Part shown: positions 53,567 through 60,896 of the stretch, piece after piece | How positions within the stretch are numbered: the stretch's first letter is position 1 | How the letters are laid out: every line of letters starts with the position of its first letter | Source of the DNA: Methyloligella halotolerans | Lineage (GTDB): Bacteria; Pseudomonadota; Alphaproteobacteria; Rhizobiales; Methyloligellaceae | Direction: 5' to 3' | Assembly: GCF_001708935.1 (NCBI RefSeq) | Contig: NZ_MASI01000009.1 | Location: forward strand, 44,017 to 108,016 | DNA length: 64,000 nucleotides | Translations under genes and position numbers: made by a program | The notes under the pieces: generated by a model | The model's database searches: none | What the model saw: the letters and a program-made list of their open reading frames with translations, nothing else | Told to the model about the DNA's origin: nothing

Positions 53567-56332
53567 ATGGACCGGGATCTGAACCAGACGTCACGTTCCG
53601 CCGAACCGGCAGGAAAGCTACCGATCATCTCCGGTACGTCTGCGCAGGAGGCGGCGGACATACTGTTCAAGCTGCTGCTCGACGTGACGCGGCAGCATCA
53701 GCCCGAAATCGAATCCGTGCTTCGCGGTGGCGCGAACTTCTCCGAGCTCAGTCCGGAGATGATGTCCCGCGCGCTCCAGGCCCAGGGAATCTGGTTCCAG
53801 CTGCTCTCGATCGCCGAGCAGAACGCGGCCATGCGCGCCCGCCGTCATATCGAGAAGACCCGGGGGCGGGACGAGCTGAAGGGGACGTTCGCCAATGTGA
53901 TCTCCGAAGCGGCGCGGGACGGCATCGAGGCAGCCGAGATCCAGGCTCTGCTGAAAAGCCTACGCATCCGGCCGGTGATCACCGCCCACCCGACGGAGGC
54001 CAAGCGCGTTACGGTGCTGGAGAAGCTCCGACGCGTCTATCTCCTGCTGCGCGAGCTGGAGCTGACACGCTGGACGGAGCGGGAGCGCCGCCGTCATCTC
54101 GATTCCCTGCGGGATCAGATCGAGCTTATCTGGATGACCGGTGAGCTGCATCTGGAGAAGCCTACGGTCGACAAGGAAGTCTCCTGGGGTCTGCATTTCT
54201 TCGACGAGACGCTTTTCGAGCGCGCGCCGGAGATGGTCGACGACCTGACCGAAGCGCTGGAGCTCTATTACCCGCGCGAGGATTTCGAGGTCCCGCCGTT
54301 CTTCCAGTTCGGCTCGTGGATCGGCGGCGACCGGGACGGCAATCCGTTCGTCACCTCCGACGTCACGCGCACGACCCTGAAAGAAAACGCGCTGGCGAGC
54401 ATGCGCCACTACCGGACCCGCCTGAACGAGCTGGTGCGGATGCTGTCCATCAGCAAGCGCGTAAGCCCGATCTCAGAGGGCTTCACGAAGGCGCTGGAAG
54501 CCGAGCTGGCGGCGAGCGGCCGGGAAGCTCAGATCGAAGCGCGCAATCCGGGCGAGGCCTACCGGCAGTTCCTGACCTGCGTGCTGAGCAAGCTGGAATC
54601 GACGATCCTGCGCACGGAAGGCAAGACCGCGCCGGACGGGCCGCACTACGCCAACGCCGACGAGCTCATCGCGGATTTGCGGACGCTGGAGACCGGGCTG
54701 ATCGAAGCCAATTCGGGATCCATCGCCGCCGACATGGTGAGCCCGATCCGACGAGCGGTGGAGATTTTCCGCTTCTCGACAGTGCGGTTGGACCTGCGCG
54801 AGAACACCACCCGGACGACGGCCGCGCTGCAGGAGATCTGGAAGCGCATTGAGGGCAAGGACGGCGGCGAGCCGCCGGCCCCCGATTCCGAAGAGTGGAA
54901 GAAGTGGCTGCTGACCGAGCTCGGCCGGCCGAAGCATTCGGAGCGCGATCTGGCGGGGCTGCCCGAGGAAGCGGCGGAGACCCTGGCGACGCTCCGTCTC
55001 GTGGCGGAGATGCGTGAAGGGCTGGACCGCGAGGCGTTCGGCGGCTTCGTTCTCTCCATGACCGCATCGGTCGCCGATATCCTCGGCGTCTACCTGCTCG
55101 CCAAGGAAGCCGGCGTCTTCCTCGACTCCACGGGAACGGAGATCTGTCCGCTGCCAATCGTGCCGCTGTTCGAGACGATCGAGGATCTGCGGGCGGCGCC
55201 GGCCATCATGAAGGAGCTGCTCGATATTCCGGTGGTTCGCCGCAGCACCCGCTGGCAGGGCGGGGTGCAGGAGGTGATGATCGGCTATTCGGACTCCAAT
55301 AAGGATGGCGGCTTCGTCGCCTCCAACTGGGAGCTCTCCAAGGCCCAGTCGCGGCTCACCAAGCTTTCCCACGATGCGGGCATTCCGATTGCCTTCTTCC
55401 ATGGCCGTGGCGGCTCGGTCTCCCGCGGCGGCGCGCCGACGGGCCGGGCCATCGCCGCTCAGCCTGCGGGTTCCATCCGGGGCAGGTTCCGGGTGACGGA
55501 GCAGGGCGAGGTGGTGTCGTTCAAATACGCCAACAAGGGTACGGCGCTGTATCAGATGGAGCTCTTGGGCGCGTCGGTCTTCGCCCATGCGCTGAAGTCG
55601 GAGCGCGAAGAGGCGCTGGTGCCGCGGGCGGAGTTTGAAGACGCCATGGAGGCGCTTTCCGGCGCGTCGCGGGCCGCCTATACCAAGTTCCTGACCCATC
55701 CGGATCTGGTGACGTATTTCCAGTCGGCCAGCCCGCTGGAGGAGATTTCACTGCTGAATATCGGCTCGCGGCCGGCGCGCCGGTTCGGCGCCAAGTCCCT
55801 GGGCGATCTGCGGGCCATCCCATGGGTGTTCGCCTGGTCGCAGAACCGCCATGCCATCACCGGTTGGTATGGCGTTGGCAGCGGCATCAAGAGCTTCCTG
55901 GAGGTGCGGGGCGAGAGCGGCGAAAAGCTGCTGCGCCGCATGTTCTCGGATTCCCGTCTGTTCCGGCTGGTGATGGACGAGGTTGAGAAGATGCTTCTGA
56001 TCGTCGATCTCTCCGTGGGCCGCAACTATGCGAGCCTGGTCGCGGACGAGAAGGCGCGGGATGCCATCTTCTCAATGATCGAACGGGAATACCGCCTGAC
56101 CACGGAGATGGTCCTGCGGGTGAGCGGCGACAGTCAAATCGCCGAGCGTTTTCCCGATTTCAGCCGGTCCTTGAAAGACCGCTTGCCGACCATCAACGAG
56201 GTCAACCGCGAGCAGGTCGAACTGCTGAGGCGCTTCAGAAGCGCCGAAACCGAGAGCGAGCGGGAGGAATACAAAGTCCCGCTGCTCATGTCGATCAACT
56301 GCATTGCCGCTGGTTTGGGAGCCACCGGTTAA
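53567..56332 (+). CDS. ppc: Phosphoenolpyruvate carboxylase
   Basis: 921 residues. It carboxylates PEP to oxaloacetate, the CO2-fixing step of the serine cycle. Catalytic regions: VITAHPTEAKR (His), GGDRDGNPFV, GYSDSNKDGG, and FFHGRGGSVSRGG; the C-terminus ends SINCIAAGLGATG. The length fits bacterial PEPC. It lies in the serine-cycle cluster, where the enzyme is typically insensitive to acetyl-CoA; this is family knowledge, not seen here. Confidence 0.96.
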   Translation: MDRDLNQTSRSAEPAGKLPIISGTSAQEAADILFKLLLDVTRQHQPEIESVLRGGANFSELSPEMMSRALQAQGIWFQLLSIAEQNAAMRARRHIEKTRGRDELKGTFANVISEAARDGIEAAEIQALLKSLRIRPVITAHPTEAKRVTVLEKLRRVYLLLRELELTRWTERERRRHLDSLRDQIELIWMTGELHLEKPTVDKEVSWGLHFFDETLFERAPEMVDDLTEALELYYPREDFEVPPFFQFGSWIGGDRDGNPFVTSDVTRTTLKENALASMRHYRTRLNELVRMLSISKRVSPISEGFTKALEAELAASGREAQIEARNPGEAYRQFLTCVLSKLESTILRTEGKTAPDGPHYANADELIADLRTLETGLIEANSGSIAADMVSPIRRAVEIFRFSTVRLDLRENTTRTTAALQEIWKRIEGKDGGEPPAPDSEEWKKWLLTELGRPKHSERDLAGLPEEAAETLATLRLVAEMREGLDREAFGGFVLSMTASVADILGVYLLAKEAGVFLDSTGTEICPLPIVPLFETIEDLRAAPAIMKELLDIPVVRRSTRWQGGVQEVMIGYSDSNKDGGFVASNWELSKAQSRLTKLSHDAGIPIAFFHGRGGSVSRGGAPTGRAIAAQPAGSIRGRFRVTEQGEVVSFKYANKGTALYQMELLGASVFAHALKSEREEALVPRAEFEDAMEALSGASRAAYTKFLTHPDLVTYFQSASPLEEISLLNIGSRPARRFGAKSLGDLRAIPWVFAWSQNRHAITGWYGVGSGIKSFLEVRGESGEKLLRRMFSDSRLFRLVMDEVEKMLLIVDLSVGRNYASLVADEKARDAIFSMIEREYRLTTEMVLRVSGDSQIAERFPDFSRSLKDRLPTINEVNREQVELLRRFRSAETESEREEYKVPLLMSINCIAAGLGATG

Positions 56333-56359
56333 GGTTCAACACGGAAAGGAAAAGTACGC

Positions 56360-57343
56360 ATGAGTTTCACGATCATCGAGCAGGCGAGGCCCCGCCTTCA
56401 TCGCTCCGAACTGGCTGTACCGGGCTCCAATACGAGCCTGTTCGAAAAGGCGGCCAAGTCCTCTGCCGACGTCATCTTCCTCGACGTTGAGGATGCCGTC
56501 GCGCCGGACGATAAGGAGCAGGCCCGGAAAAACATCATCGAAGCCCTGAACGACATCGATTGGGGCAAAAAGACCATGATGATCCGCATCAATGGTCTCG
56601 ACACCCATTATGCCTATCGCGACGTCATCGACGTGATCGAGAAGGCGCCGCGTCTGGACATGGTGCTGATCCCCAAGGTGGGCGTGCCCGCCGACGTCTA
56701 TGCCATCGACATGCTGATCACCCAGGTCGAGCAGGCCATCGGCCGCAAGGAGAACCCGGTCGGCATTGAAGTGCTGATCGAGACCGCGCTCGGCATGGCC
56801 AATGTGGAAGCCATCGCCCAGTCGAGCAAGCGCCTGGAGGCCATGTCCTTCGGCGTTGCCGACTATGCCGCGTCGACCCGCGCGCGCACCATCGGCATCG
56901 GCGGCCCGCACCCGGATTACGGCGTGCTGACCGACAAGCGTGAGGGCCAGGACGAGGCCGAGCGCGAGTACTACTGGGGCGACCCGTGGCACTTCGCTCT
57001 GTCGCGCATGATGATCGCCTGCCGCGCCTACGGCCTGCGTCCGATCGACGGTCCGTTCGGCGATTTCTCCGATCCGGAGGGCTTCAAGGCCGCCGCCCGC
57101 CGCGCCGCGGTGCTCGGCTTGGAAGGCAAGTGGGCCATCCACCCGTCGCAGATCGACCTCGCCAACGAGGTGTTCAGCCCGTCCGACGAGGAGGTCACCA
57201 AGGCCAAGCGTATCCTCGAGGCCATGAAGGTTGCCGAGAAGGAAGGCCGCGGCGCCGTCTCTCTCGACGGCCGCCTGATCGACATCGCGTCTATCCGTCA
57301 GGCCAAGGCGCTGATCGACAAGGCCGAGGCCATCAGCAAGTAA
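56360..57343 (+). CDS. mcl: Malyl-CoA lyase
   Basis: 327 residues, CitE-like TIM barrel. It splits malyl-CoA to acetyl-CoA and glyoxylate. RSELAVPGSNTSLFEKA, VIFLDVEDAVAPDDK, and WAIHPSQIDLANEVFSP are typical. 27 bp after ppc with GGAAAGG upstream. A strong terminator follows, so this is the last gene of the serine-cycle run. Its acetyl-CoA product can enter PHB synthesis. Confidence 0.95.
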   Translation: MSFTIIEQARPRLHRSELAVPGSNTSLFEKAAKSSADVIFLDVEDAVAPDDKEQARKNIIEALNDIDWGKKTMMIRINGLDTHYAYRDVIDVIEKAPRLDMVLIPKVGVPADVYAIDMLITQVEQAIGRKENPVGIEVLIETALGMANVEAIAQSSKRLEAMSFGVADYAASTRARTIGIGGPHPDYGVLTDKREGQDEAEREYYWGDPWHFALSRMMIACRAYGLRPIDGPFGDFSDPEGFKAAARRAAVLGLEGKWAIHPSQIDLANEVFSPSDEEVTKAKRILEAMKVAEKEGRGAVSLDGRLIDIASIRQAKALIDKAEAISK

Positions 57344-57371
57344 GCTGCTCTCTCACATGAGAGACGCAAAG

Positions 57372-57405
57372 GGGCGGGCCTCAACGGTCCGCCCTTTTTG
57401 TTTTT
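57372..57405 (+). terminator. Intrinsic terminator after mcl
   Basis: Stem GGGCGGGCC / GGTCCGCCC (one G-T pair) with a 5-base loop, then TTTTTGTTTTT. It closes the serine-cycle operon. Confidence 0.93.
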
Positions 57406-57430
57406 GGGCGCTGATCTACAGAGCACCGGG

Positions 57431-57805
57431 TCAACCTTGCTGGAACTGCAAGCCGCAATTCTTTTGCACCGATACCTGTTGGATCGTTTGGAATTCGCCC
57501 TTCAGGCGAGCGAGTTCTGCCGTCTGAGCATCGTCACCGTTCACCAGAAAAGCTGCTGGCCAGAAAACGATAACCGCAGCCGTCGTGGTGACCGTGTCTC
57601 GGGTACGCTTCTTGTTCTGCACCCCGGACAATTCAGCTGCCCGCTGCGAAACGCGCTCCGCTTCGCCGGCTAGCTGCTGACAGTTGTAAGGCTGATATGT
57701 GAGAGGTGAGACATACGCGGCAGGAACGTCCTCTGCCTTTTTCGCACAGCTACCTATTACAAGACCGATCAAAACGAGCACAACCAGTGCGGTACGCGAA
57801 ACCAT
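57431..57805 (-). CDS. Small lipoprotein of unknown function
   Basis: 124 residues. The signal sequence (TALVVLVLIGLVIGSC) has a lipobox Cys. The mature part contains NCQQLAGEAERVSQRAAELSG and TTTAAVIVFWPAAFLV, a short hydrophobic stretch, plus a paired Cys near the end, resembling other alphaproteobacterial lipoproteins with a NCxQL opening. Start 57805 lies behind GGGGGG. It is divergent from a cupin gene and convergent with mcl. Confidence 0.7.
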   Translation of the reverse strand: MVSRTALVVLVLIGLVIGSCAKKAEDVPAAYVSPLTYQPYNCQQLAGEAERVSQRAAELSGVQNKKRTRDTVTTTAAVIVFWPAAFLVNGDDAQTAELARLKGEFQTIQQVSVQKNCGLQFQQG

Positions 57806-57911
57806 AACTCCCCCCAAAACGACACTCAGAATGCAGCCGATAACTTGCAAATTGCATTCTTTGGAGTCACGCACTTTTGGTTGTCGTATTCTCGGTTTTC
57901 GGGAGAACGTG

Positions 57912-58250
57912 ATGAATATGCCCGCTGCGAGTGCCGGATCGCTGCTAGCAAATCTTCCCAACGGTTCACTCGCCGACGAACTCTTCCACATTCTGGCGGA
58001 GAAGGGGGATGCTCGGATCGAGCGGATCGTTTCCACGGGCCAGGCGACGCCTGAAGGAGATTGGTACGACCAGGAGACGGACGAGTTCGTTTTGCTGGTC
58101 TCAGGCGCCGCGGCGCTTCAGATCGAAGGCGAGGCGGAGGAGCGGGAACTGGGCCCCGGCGACTGGGTGATGCTGCCGGCCCATTGCCGGCATCGGGTCG
58201 CGTGGACCCAAAGCGAGCCGCCGACGGTATGGCTCGCCGTGCATTTCTAA
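57912..58250 (+). CDS. Cupin-domain protein
   Basis: 112 residues, a single cupin domain: WYDQETDEFVLLVSGAAALQ and GDWVMLPAHCRHRVAWTQ are the two cupin motifs. GGGAG precedes ATG 57912. It may bind a metal and act on an unknown substrate. It is convergent with glnII, separated by a bidirectional-looking GC hairpin. Confidence 0.8.
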   Translation: MNMPAASAGSLLANLPNGSLADELFHILAEKGDARIERIVSTGQATPEGDWYDQETDEFVLLVSGAAALQIEGEAEERELGPGDWVMLPAHCRHRVAWTQSEPPTVWLAVHF

Positions 58251-58261
58251 CCTATCGCGCA

Positions 58262-58291
58262 AAAGAAAAGGGGGGCCGCGCCGGGCCCCCC
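58262..58291 (-). terminator. Intrinsic terminator of glnII
   Basis: On the minus strand stem GGGGGGCC / GGCCCCCC followed by TTTTCTTTT, about 30 bp after the glnII stop. The plus-strand side has no T tract, so it serves glnII. Confidence 0.9.
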
Positions 58292-58321
58292 AGTTCCGTC
58301 CCTCGTTGAGGAGAGGATCCG

Positions 58322-59359
58322 CTACGCGGCGGCGGTCGCCTTGCCCTCCATGGGCACTTCCGAGATCGTCTTCAGGATCTGGGAGGCGATGGCGTAGGGG
58401 TCGCCCTGGGAGTTCGGGCGGCGATCCTCAAGATAGCCCTTGTAGTCATTCTTGACGAAGGAGTGTGGCACGCGAACCGAGGCGCCGCGATCGGCCACGC
58501 CGTAGGAGAACTTGTTCCACGGGGCGGTCTCGTGCTTGCCGGTCAGGCGCATGTGGTTGTCCGGGCCGTAGACGGCAATGTGGTCTTCGAGGTTCTTCTC
58601 GAACTGGGCCATCAGCGCCTCGAAATAGGCCTTGCCGCCGACTTCGCGCAGATAGGCGGTCGAGAAGTTGGCATGCATGCCGGAGCCGTTCCAGTCGGTG
58701 TCGCCCAGCGGCTTGCAGTGATACTCGATATCGATGCCGTATTTCTCGGTCAGGCGCTCCAGCAGATAGCGCGCCATCCACATCTCGTCGGCGGCCTTCT
58801 TGGAGCCCTTGCCGAAGATCTGGAACTCCCACTGGCCCTTGGCCACCTCGGCATTGATGCCTTCGTGGTTGATGCCGGCCTTGAGGCAGAGGTTCAGGTG
58901 CTCCTCCACGATCTCGCGGGCGACCGAACCGACGCTCGAATAGCCGACGCCGGTGTAGTACTTGCCCTGAGGCTCCGGATAGCCGTCGGTGGGGAAGCCC
59001 AGCGGGCGGCCGTCCTTGTAGAAGAAGTATTCCTGCTCGAAGCCGAACCAGGCGTCGTCGTCATCCAGGATGGTGGCGCGCTTGTTGGAGGGATGTGGCT
59101 CGCCGTCGGGCAGCATCACTTCGCAGAGCACCAGAACGCCGTTTTCGCGGGCTGCATCGGGGAAGACACGGATCGGTTTCAGAATGCAGTCGGAGTTGCT
59201 GCCGTCGGCCTGCTGGGTAGAGCTGCCGTCAAAGCCCCAGAGCGGAAGTTCTTCAAGAGACGGGAACGTCTCGAATTCTTTGATCTGCGTTTTGCCCCGA
59301 AGATTCGGTACCGGTTCGTAGCCGTCGAGCCAAATGTACTCGAGCTTATACTTGGTCAT
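58322..59359 (-). CDS. glnII: Glutamine synthetase II
   Basis: 345 residues, the short eukaryote-like GSII form found in rhizobia and relatives. It makes glutamine from glutamate, ammonia and ATP. LEYIWLDGYEPVPNLRGKTQ, WGFDGSSTQQADG, FEQEYFF, NGSGMHANFS and NKFSYGVADRGASVRVP mark the active site. No adenylylation site of the GSI type is expected. A sigma-54 promoter lies about 90 bp upstream, pointing to NtrC control by nitrogen. Confidence 0.96.
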   Translation of the reverse strand: MTKYKLEYIWLDGYEPVPNLRGKTQIKEFETFPSLEELPLWGFDGSSTQQADGSNSDCILKPIRVFPDAARENGVLVLCEVMLPDGEPHPSNKRATILDDDDAWFGFEQEYFFYKDGRPLGFPTDGYPEPQGKYYTGVGYSSVGSVAREIVEEHLNLCLKAGINHEGINAEVAKGQWEFQIFGKGSKKAADEMWMARYLLERLTEKYGIDIEYHCKPLGDTDWNGSGMHANFSTAYLREVGGKAYFEALMAQFEKNLEDHIAVYGPDNHMRLTGKHETAPWNKFSYGVADRGASVRVPHSFVKNDYKGYLEDRRPNSQGDPYAIASQILKTISEVPMEGKATAAA

Positions 59360-59449
59360 TAGCTTTTCCCTTGTCTGCTGAAAGCGCAGTGCGCCGTCCC
59401 TAGCCCTAGCGGCCGCTGAGCTCAGGGCCTCGTTGACGCCCCTGCAGAC

Positions 59450-59464
59450 GCATTAAATGTGCCA
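59450..59464 (-). promoter_or_regulatory. Sigma-54 promoter of glnII
   Basis: On the minus strand TGGCAC-N6-TGC, with GG and GC exactly spaced as at -24/-12. The expected start of transcription is about 80 bp before the glnII ATG. NtrC sites were not identified with confidence. Confidence 0.78.
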
Positions 59465-59801
59465 ATTGGCGGTGGGGCCGGAGTCCGAGAAGGGATCAAG
59501 GGCCCAGGGGGGCGAGGGCCGGGCCGGGGCATTTCATATTTTCTTAATAAACAAAAGGACTTCGCCATTGTCGGCCTTTGCAGAGCCGCGCCCCGAGGCC
59601 GCACCCGACGGCGCTAAAAAAGAGTCAGTTTTGGCCGATCTCCCGTATGCCGATTGGGCAGGCAGAATAAAGTAAGCTGAAATATTAGGCGAACGGCTAT
59701 TTTCTTATGCAAAAGGGGTGGCTGACTCCTATATACGGGAAACTACACCCGTGACGGCGATGTTGTTTGCCGAACCGGAGTATTGAAGAAAGGAACTAGC
59801 G
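59465..59801. other. Intergenic region between glnII and the DUF2735 gene
   Basis: 337 bp without a convincing gene. The left part is G-rich; the right part is AT-rich and contains the presumed promoter of the DUF2735 gene. No second sigma-54 site was found on the plus strand. Confidence 0.5.
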
Positions 59802-59984
59802 ATGAATGCTTTTAGGGAAACGGCTGAGATAATTCAGTTCCCTGCTGGCGGTCGCGCTGGCTTGGAGCGGCGCGAGACGCGGACGGCGACGGAGCAGTCT
59901 TACGCTCATGTCAACACGGCGTCCGGCGGCGCCTGGTATCACGAAGAAGCGATCCGGGATGCCAATCGTGCCAACAACAGCTGA
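59802..59984 (+). CDS. DUF2735 small protein
   Basis: 60 residues. The conserved pattern is an N-terminal RETAEIIQFPAGGRAGL and a C-terminal SGGAWYHEEAIRDA, matching the DUF2735 family found next to glnII in rhizobia. AAAGGA precedes the ATG. It is divergent from glnII here. A role in nitrogen control is inferred only from the neighbour. A good terminator follows. Confidence 0.82.
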   Translation: MNAFRETAEIIQFPAGGRAGLERRETRTATEQSYAHVNTASGGAWYHEEAIRDANRANNS

Positions 59985-60023
59985 CGGCGACCGATGCGGC
60001 CGCGCAAGCGGCTGCCGATGGTG

Positions 60024-60062
60024 AAGAGGGTCGTGCTTGGATAAAGCCCGGCCCTCTTTTTT
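60024..60062 (+). terminator. Terminator after DUF2735 gene
   Basis: Stem AAGAGGG / CCCTCTT extended by partial pairing of the inner GC bases, followed by TTTTTT. About 40 bp after the stop. Confidence 0.85.
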
Positions 60063-60147
60063 GTCCGCAGCCAGCCCTCGGTTGCGTCGAATCGACATCT
60101 CGCGCGGCCCCGCCTAAGATTTCCCGGTGTTTCACGGGAGAAATCGA

Positions 60148-60642
60148 ATGCCGCGCCTGCTCGCCTGCCTTCTCGTCTCGTTCATGATCGCCGCAACGGC
60201 GCGGCCAGCCCTCGCCGGCACGTGCCAGGCGGAAGTCGATCAGCTCGTGAAGAGCAATACGACAGATCTCCTCAACAGCGTTATCGAGGAAAAGCCGGAG
60301 CTCGCCGATATAAGCGAGGAGCAGCTCGTCATCCAAAGCGGGCAGATACTGCTCGGGTCGCCGCGCGGCGATCTGAAGGCGCATGGATGGATGATGCTGC
60401 TCTGGTATGGCGGCGAAGAGGGACGCAACATGGTGGCGGAATCCGGCCCGACGCTGGAGACCGAGGAGGCGCGGGCGCATCTCTATTACGTCATGGGGCT
60501 TTGGCAGCTTCGGGCGGACGATCCGGAAACGGCGGCGAAAGGCCGTGAGCTGCTCTCCCAGGTGCGCGATACGGGCAAGGTCACCTTCGCGCCGGATGAG
60601 ATGTGGACGATGCTCCTCGAGGAGTGCGACCTGCCTGAATAG
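60148..60642 (+). CDS. Exported protein of unknown function
   Basis: 164 residues with a signal peptide (LLACLLVSFMIAATARP, cleavage near ALAG). The mature domain is mostly helical, with CQAEVDQLVKSNTTDLL, GSPRGDLKAHGWMMLLWYGG and a terminal Cys region EECDLPE. The two cysteines could form a disulfide. Start 60148 (MPRLLACLL) follows GGGAG; a longer start at 60127 gives seven more residues. I recognise no family. Confidence 0.65.
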   Translation: MPRLLACLLVSFMIAATARPALAGTCQAEVDQLVKSNTTDLLNSVIEEKPELADISEEQLVIQSGQILLGSPRGDLKAHGWMMLLWYGGEEGRNMVAESGPTLETEEARAHLYYVMGLWQLRADDPETAAKGRELLSQVRDTGKVTFAPDEMWTMLLEECDLPE

Positions 60643-60896
60643 GGCTCTCGGACACCGTCATACCGGCACAAGCCGGTATCCAACCGCAGACCGCCTTTCC
60701 GGCCTTGTGGGGCCGGCTCTCGCCGGAATGAGACCGAGGGAGACCGTCCAATTGGCTCGGCGTGCTCCCTCTCCCGTGTTCGACGCGGGAGGGGTGAGGG
60801 ACCCAACTATCGAGTCTTTCTCCCCCTCACCCGAGCGCCATGCGCTCGACCTCTCCCCGCGGGGGAGAGGGACGGCAGATGCTTCAGGCGAACCTT
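60643..60896. repeat. Cluster of palindromic intergenic repeats
   Basis: Contains a perfect palindrome ATACCGGC-ACAA-GCCGGTAT (60660-60679), a GCCGG-rich unit near 60710-60730, and CCTCTCCCC-GCG-GGGGAGAGG (60850-60870), with the words CTCCCTCTCCCG and GTGAGGG typical of dispersed intergenic repeats. The last hairpin lies 27 bp after the autotransporter stop and may act as its terminator. Confidence 0.65.
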
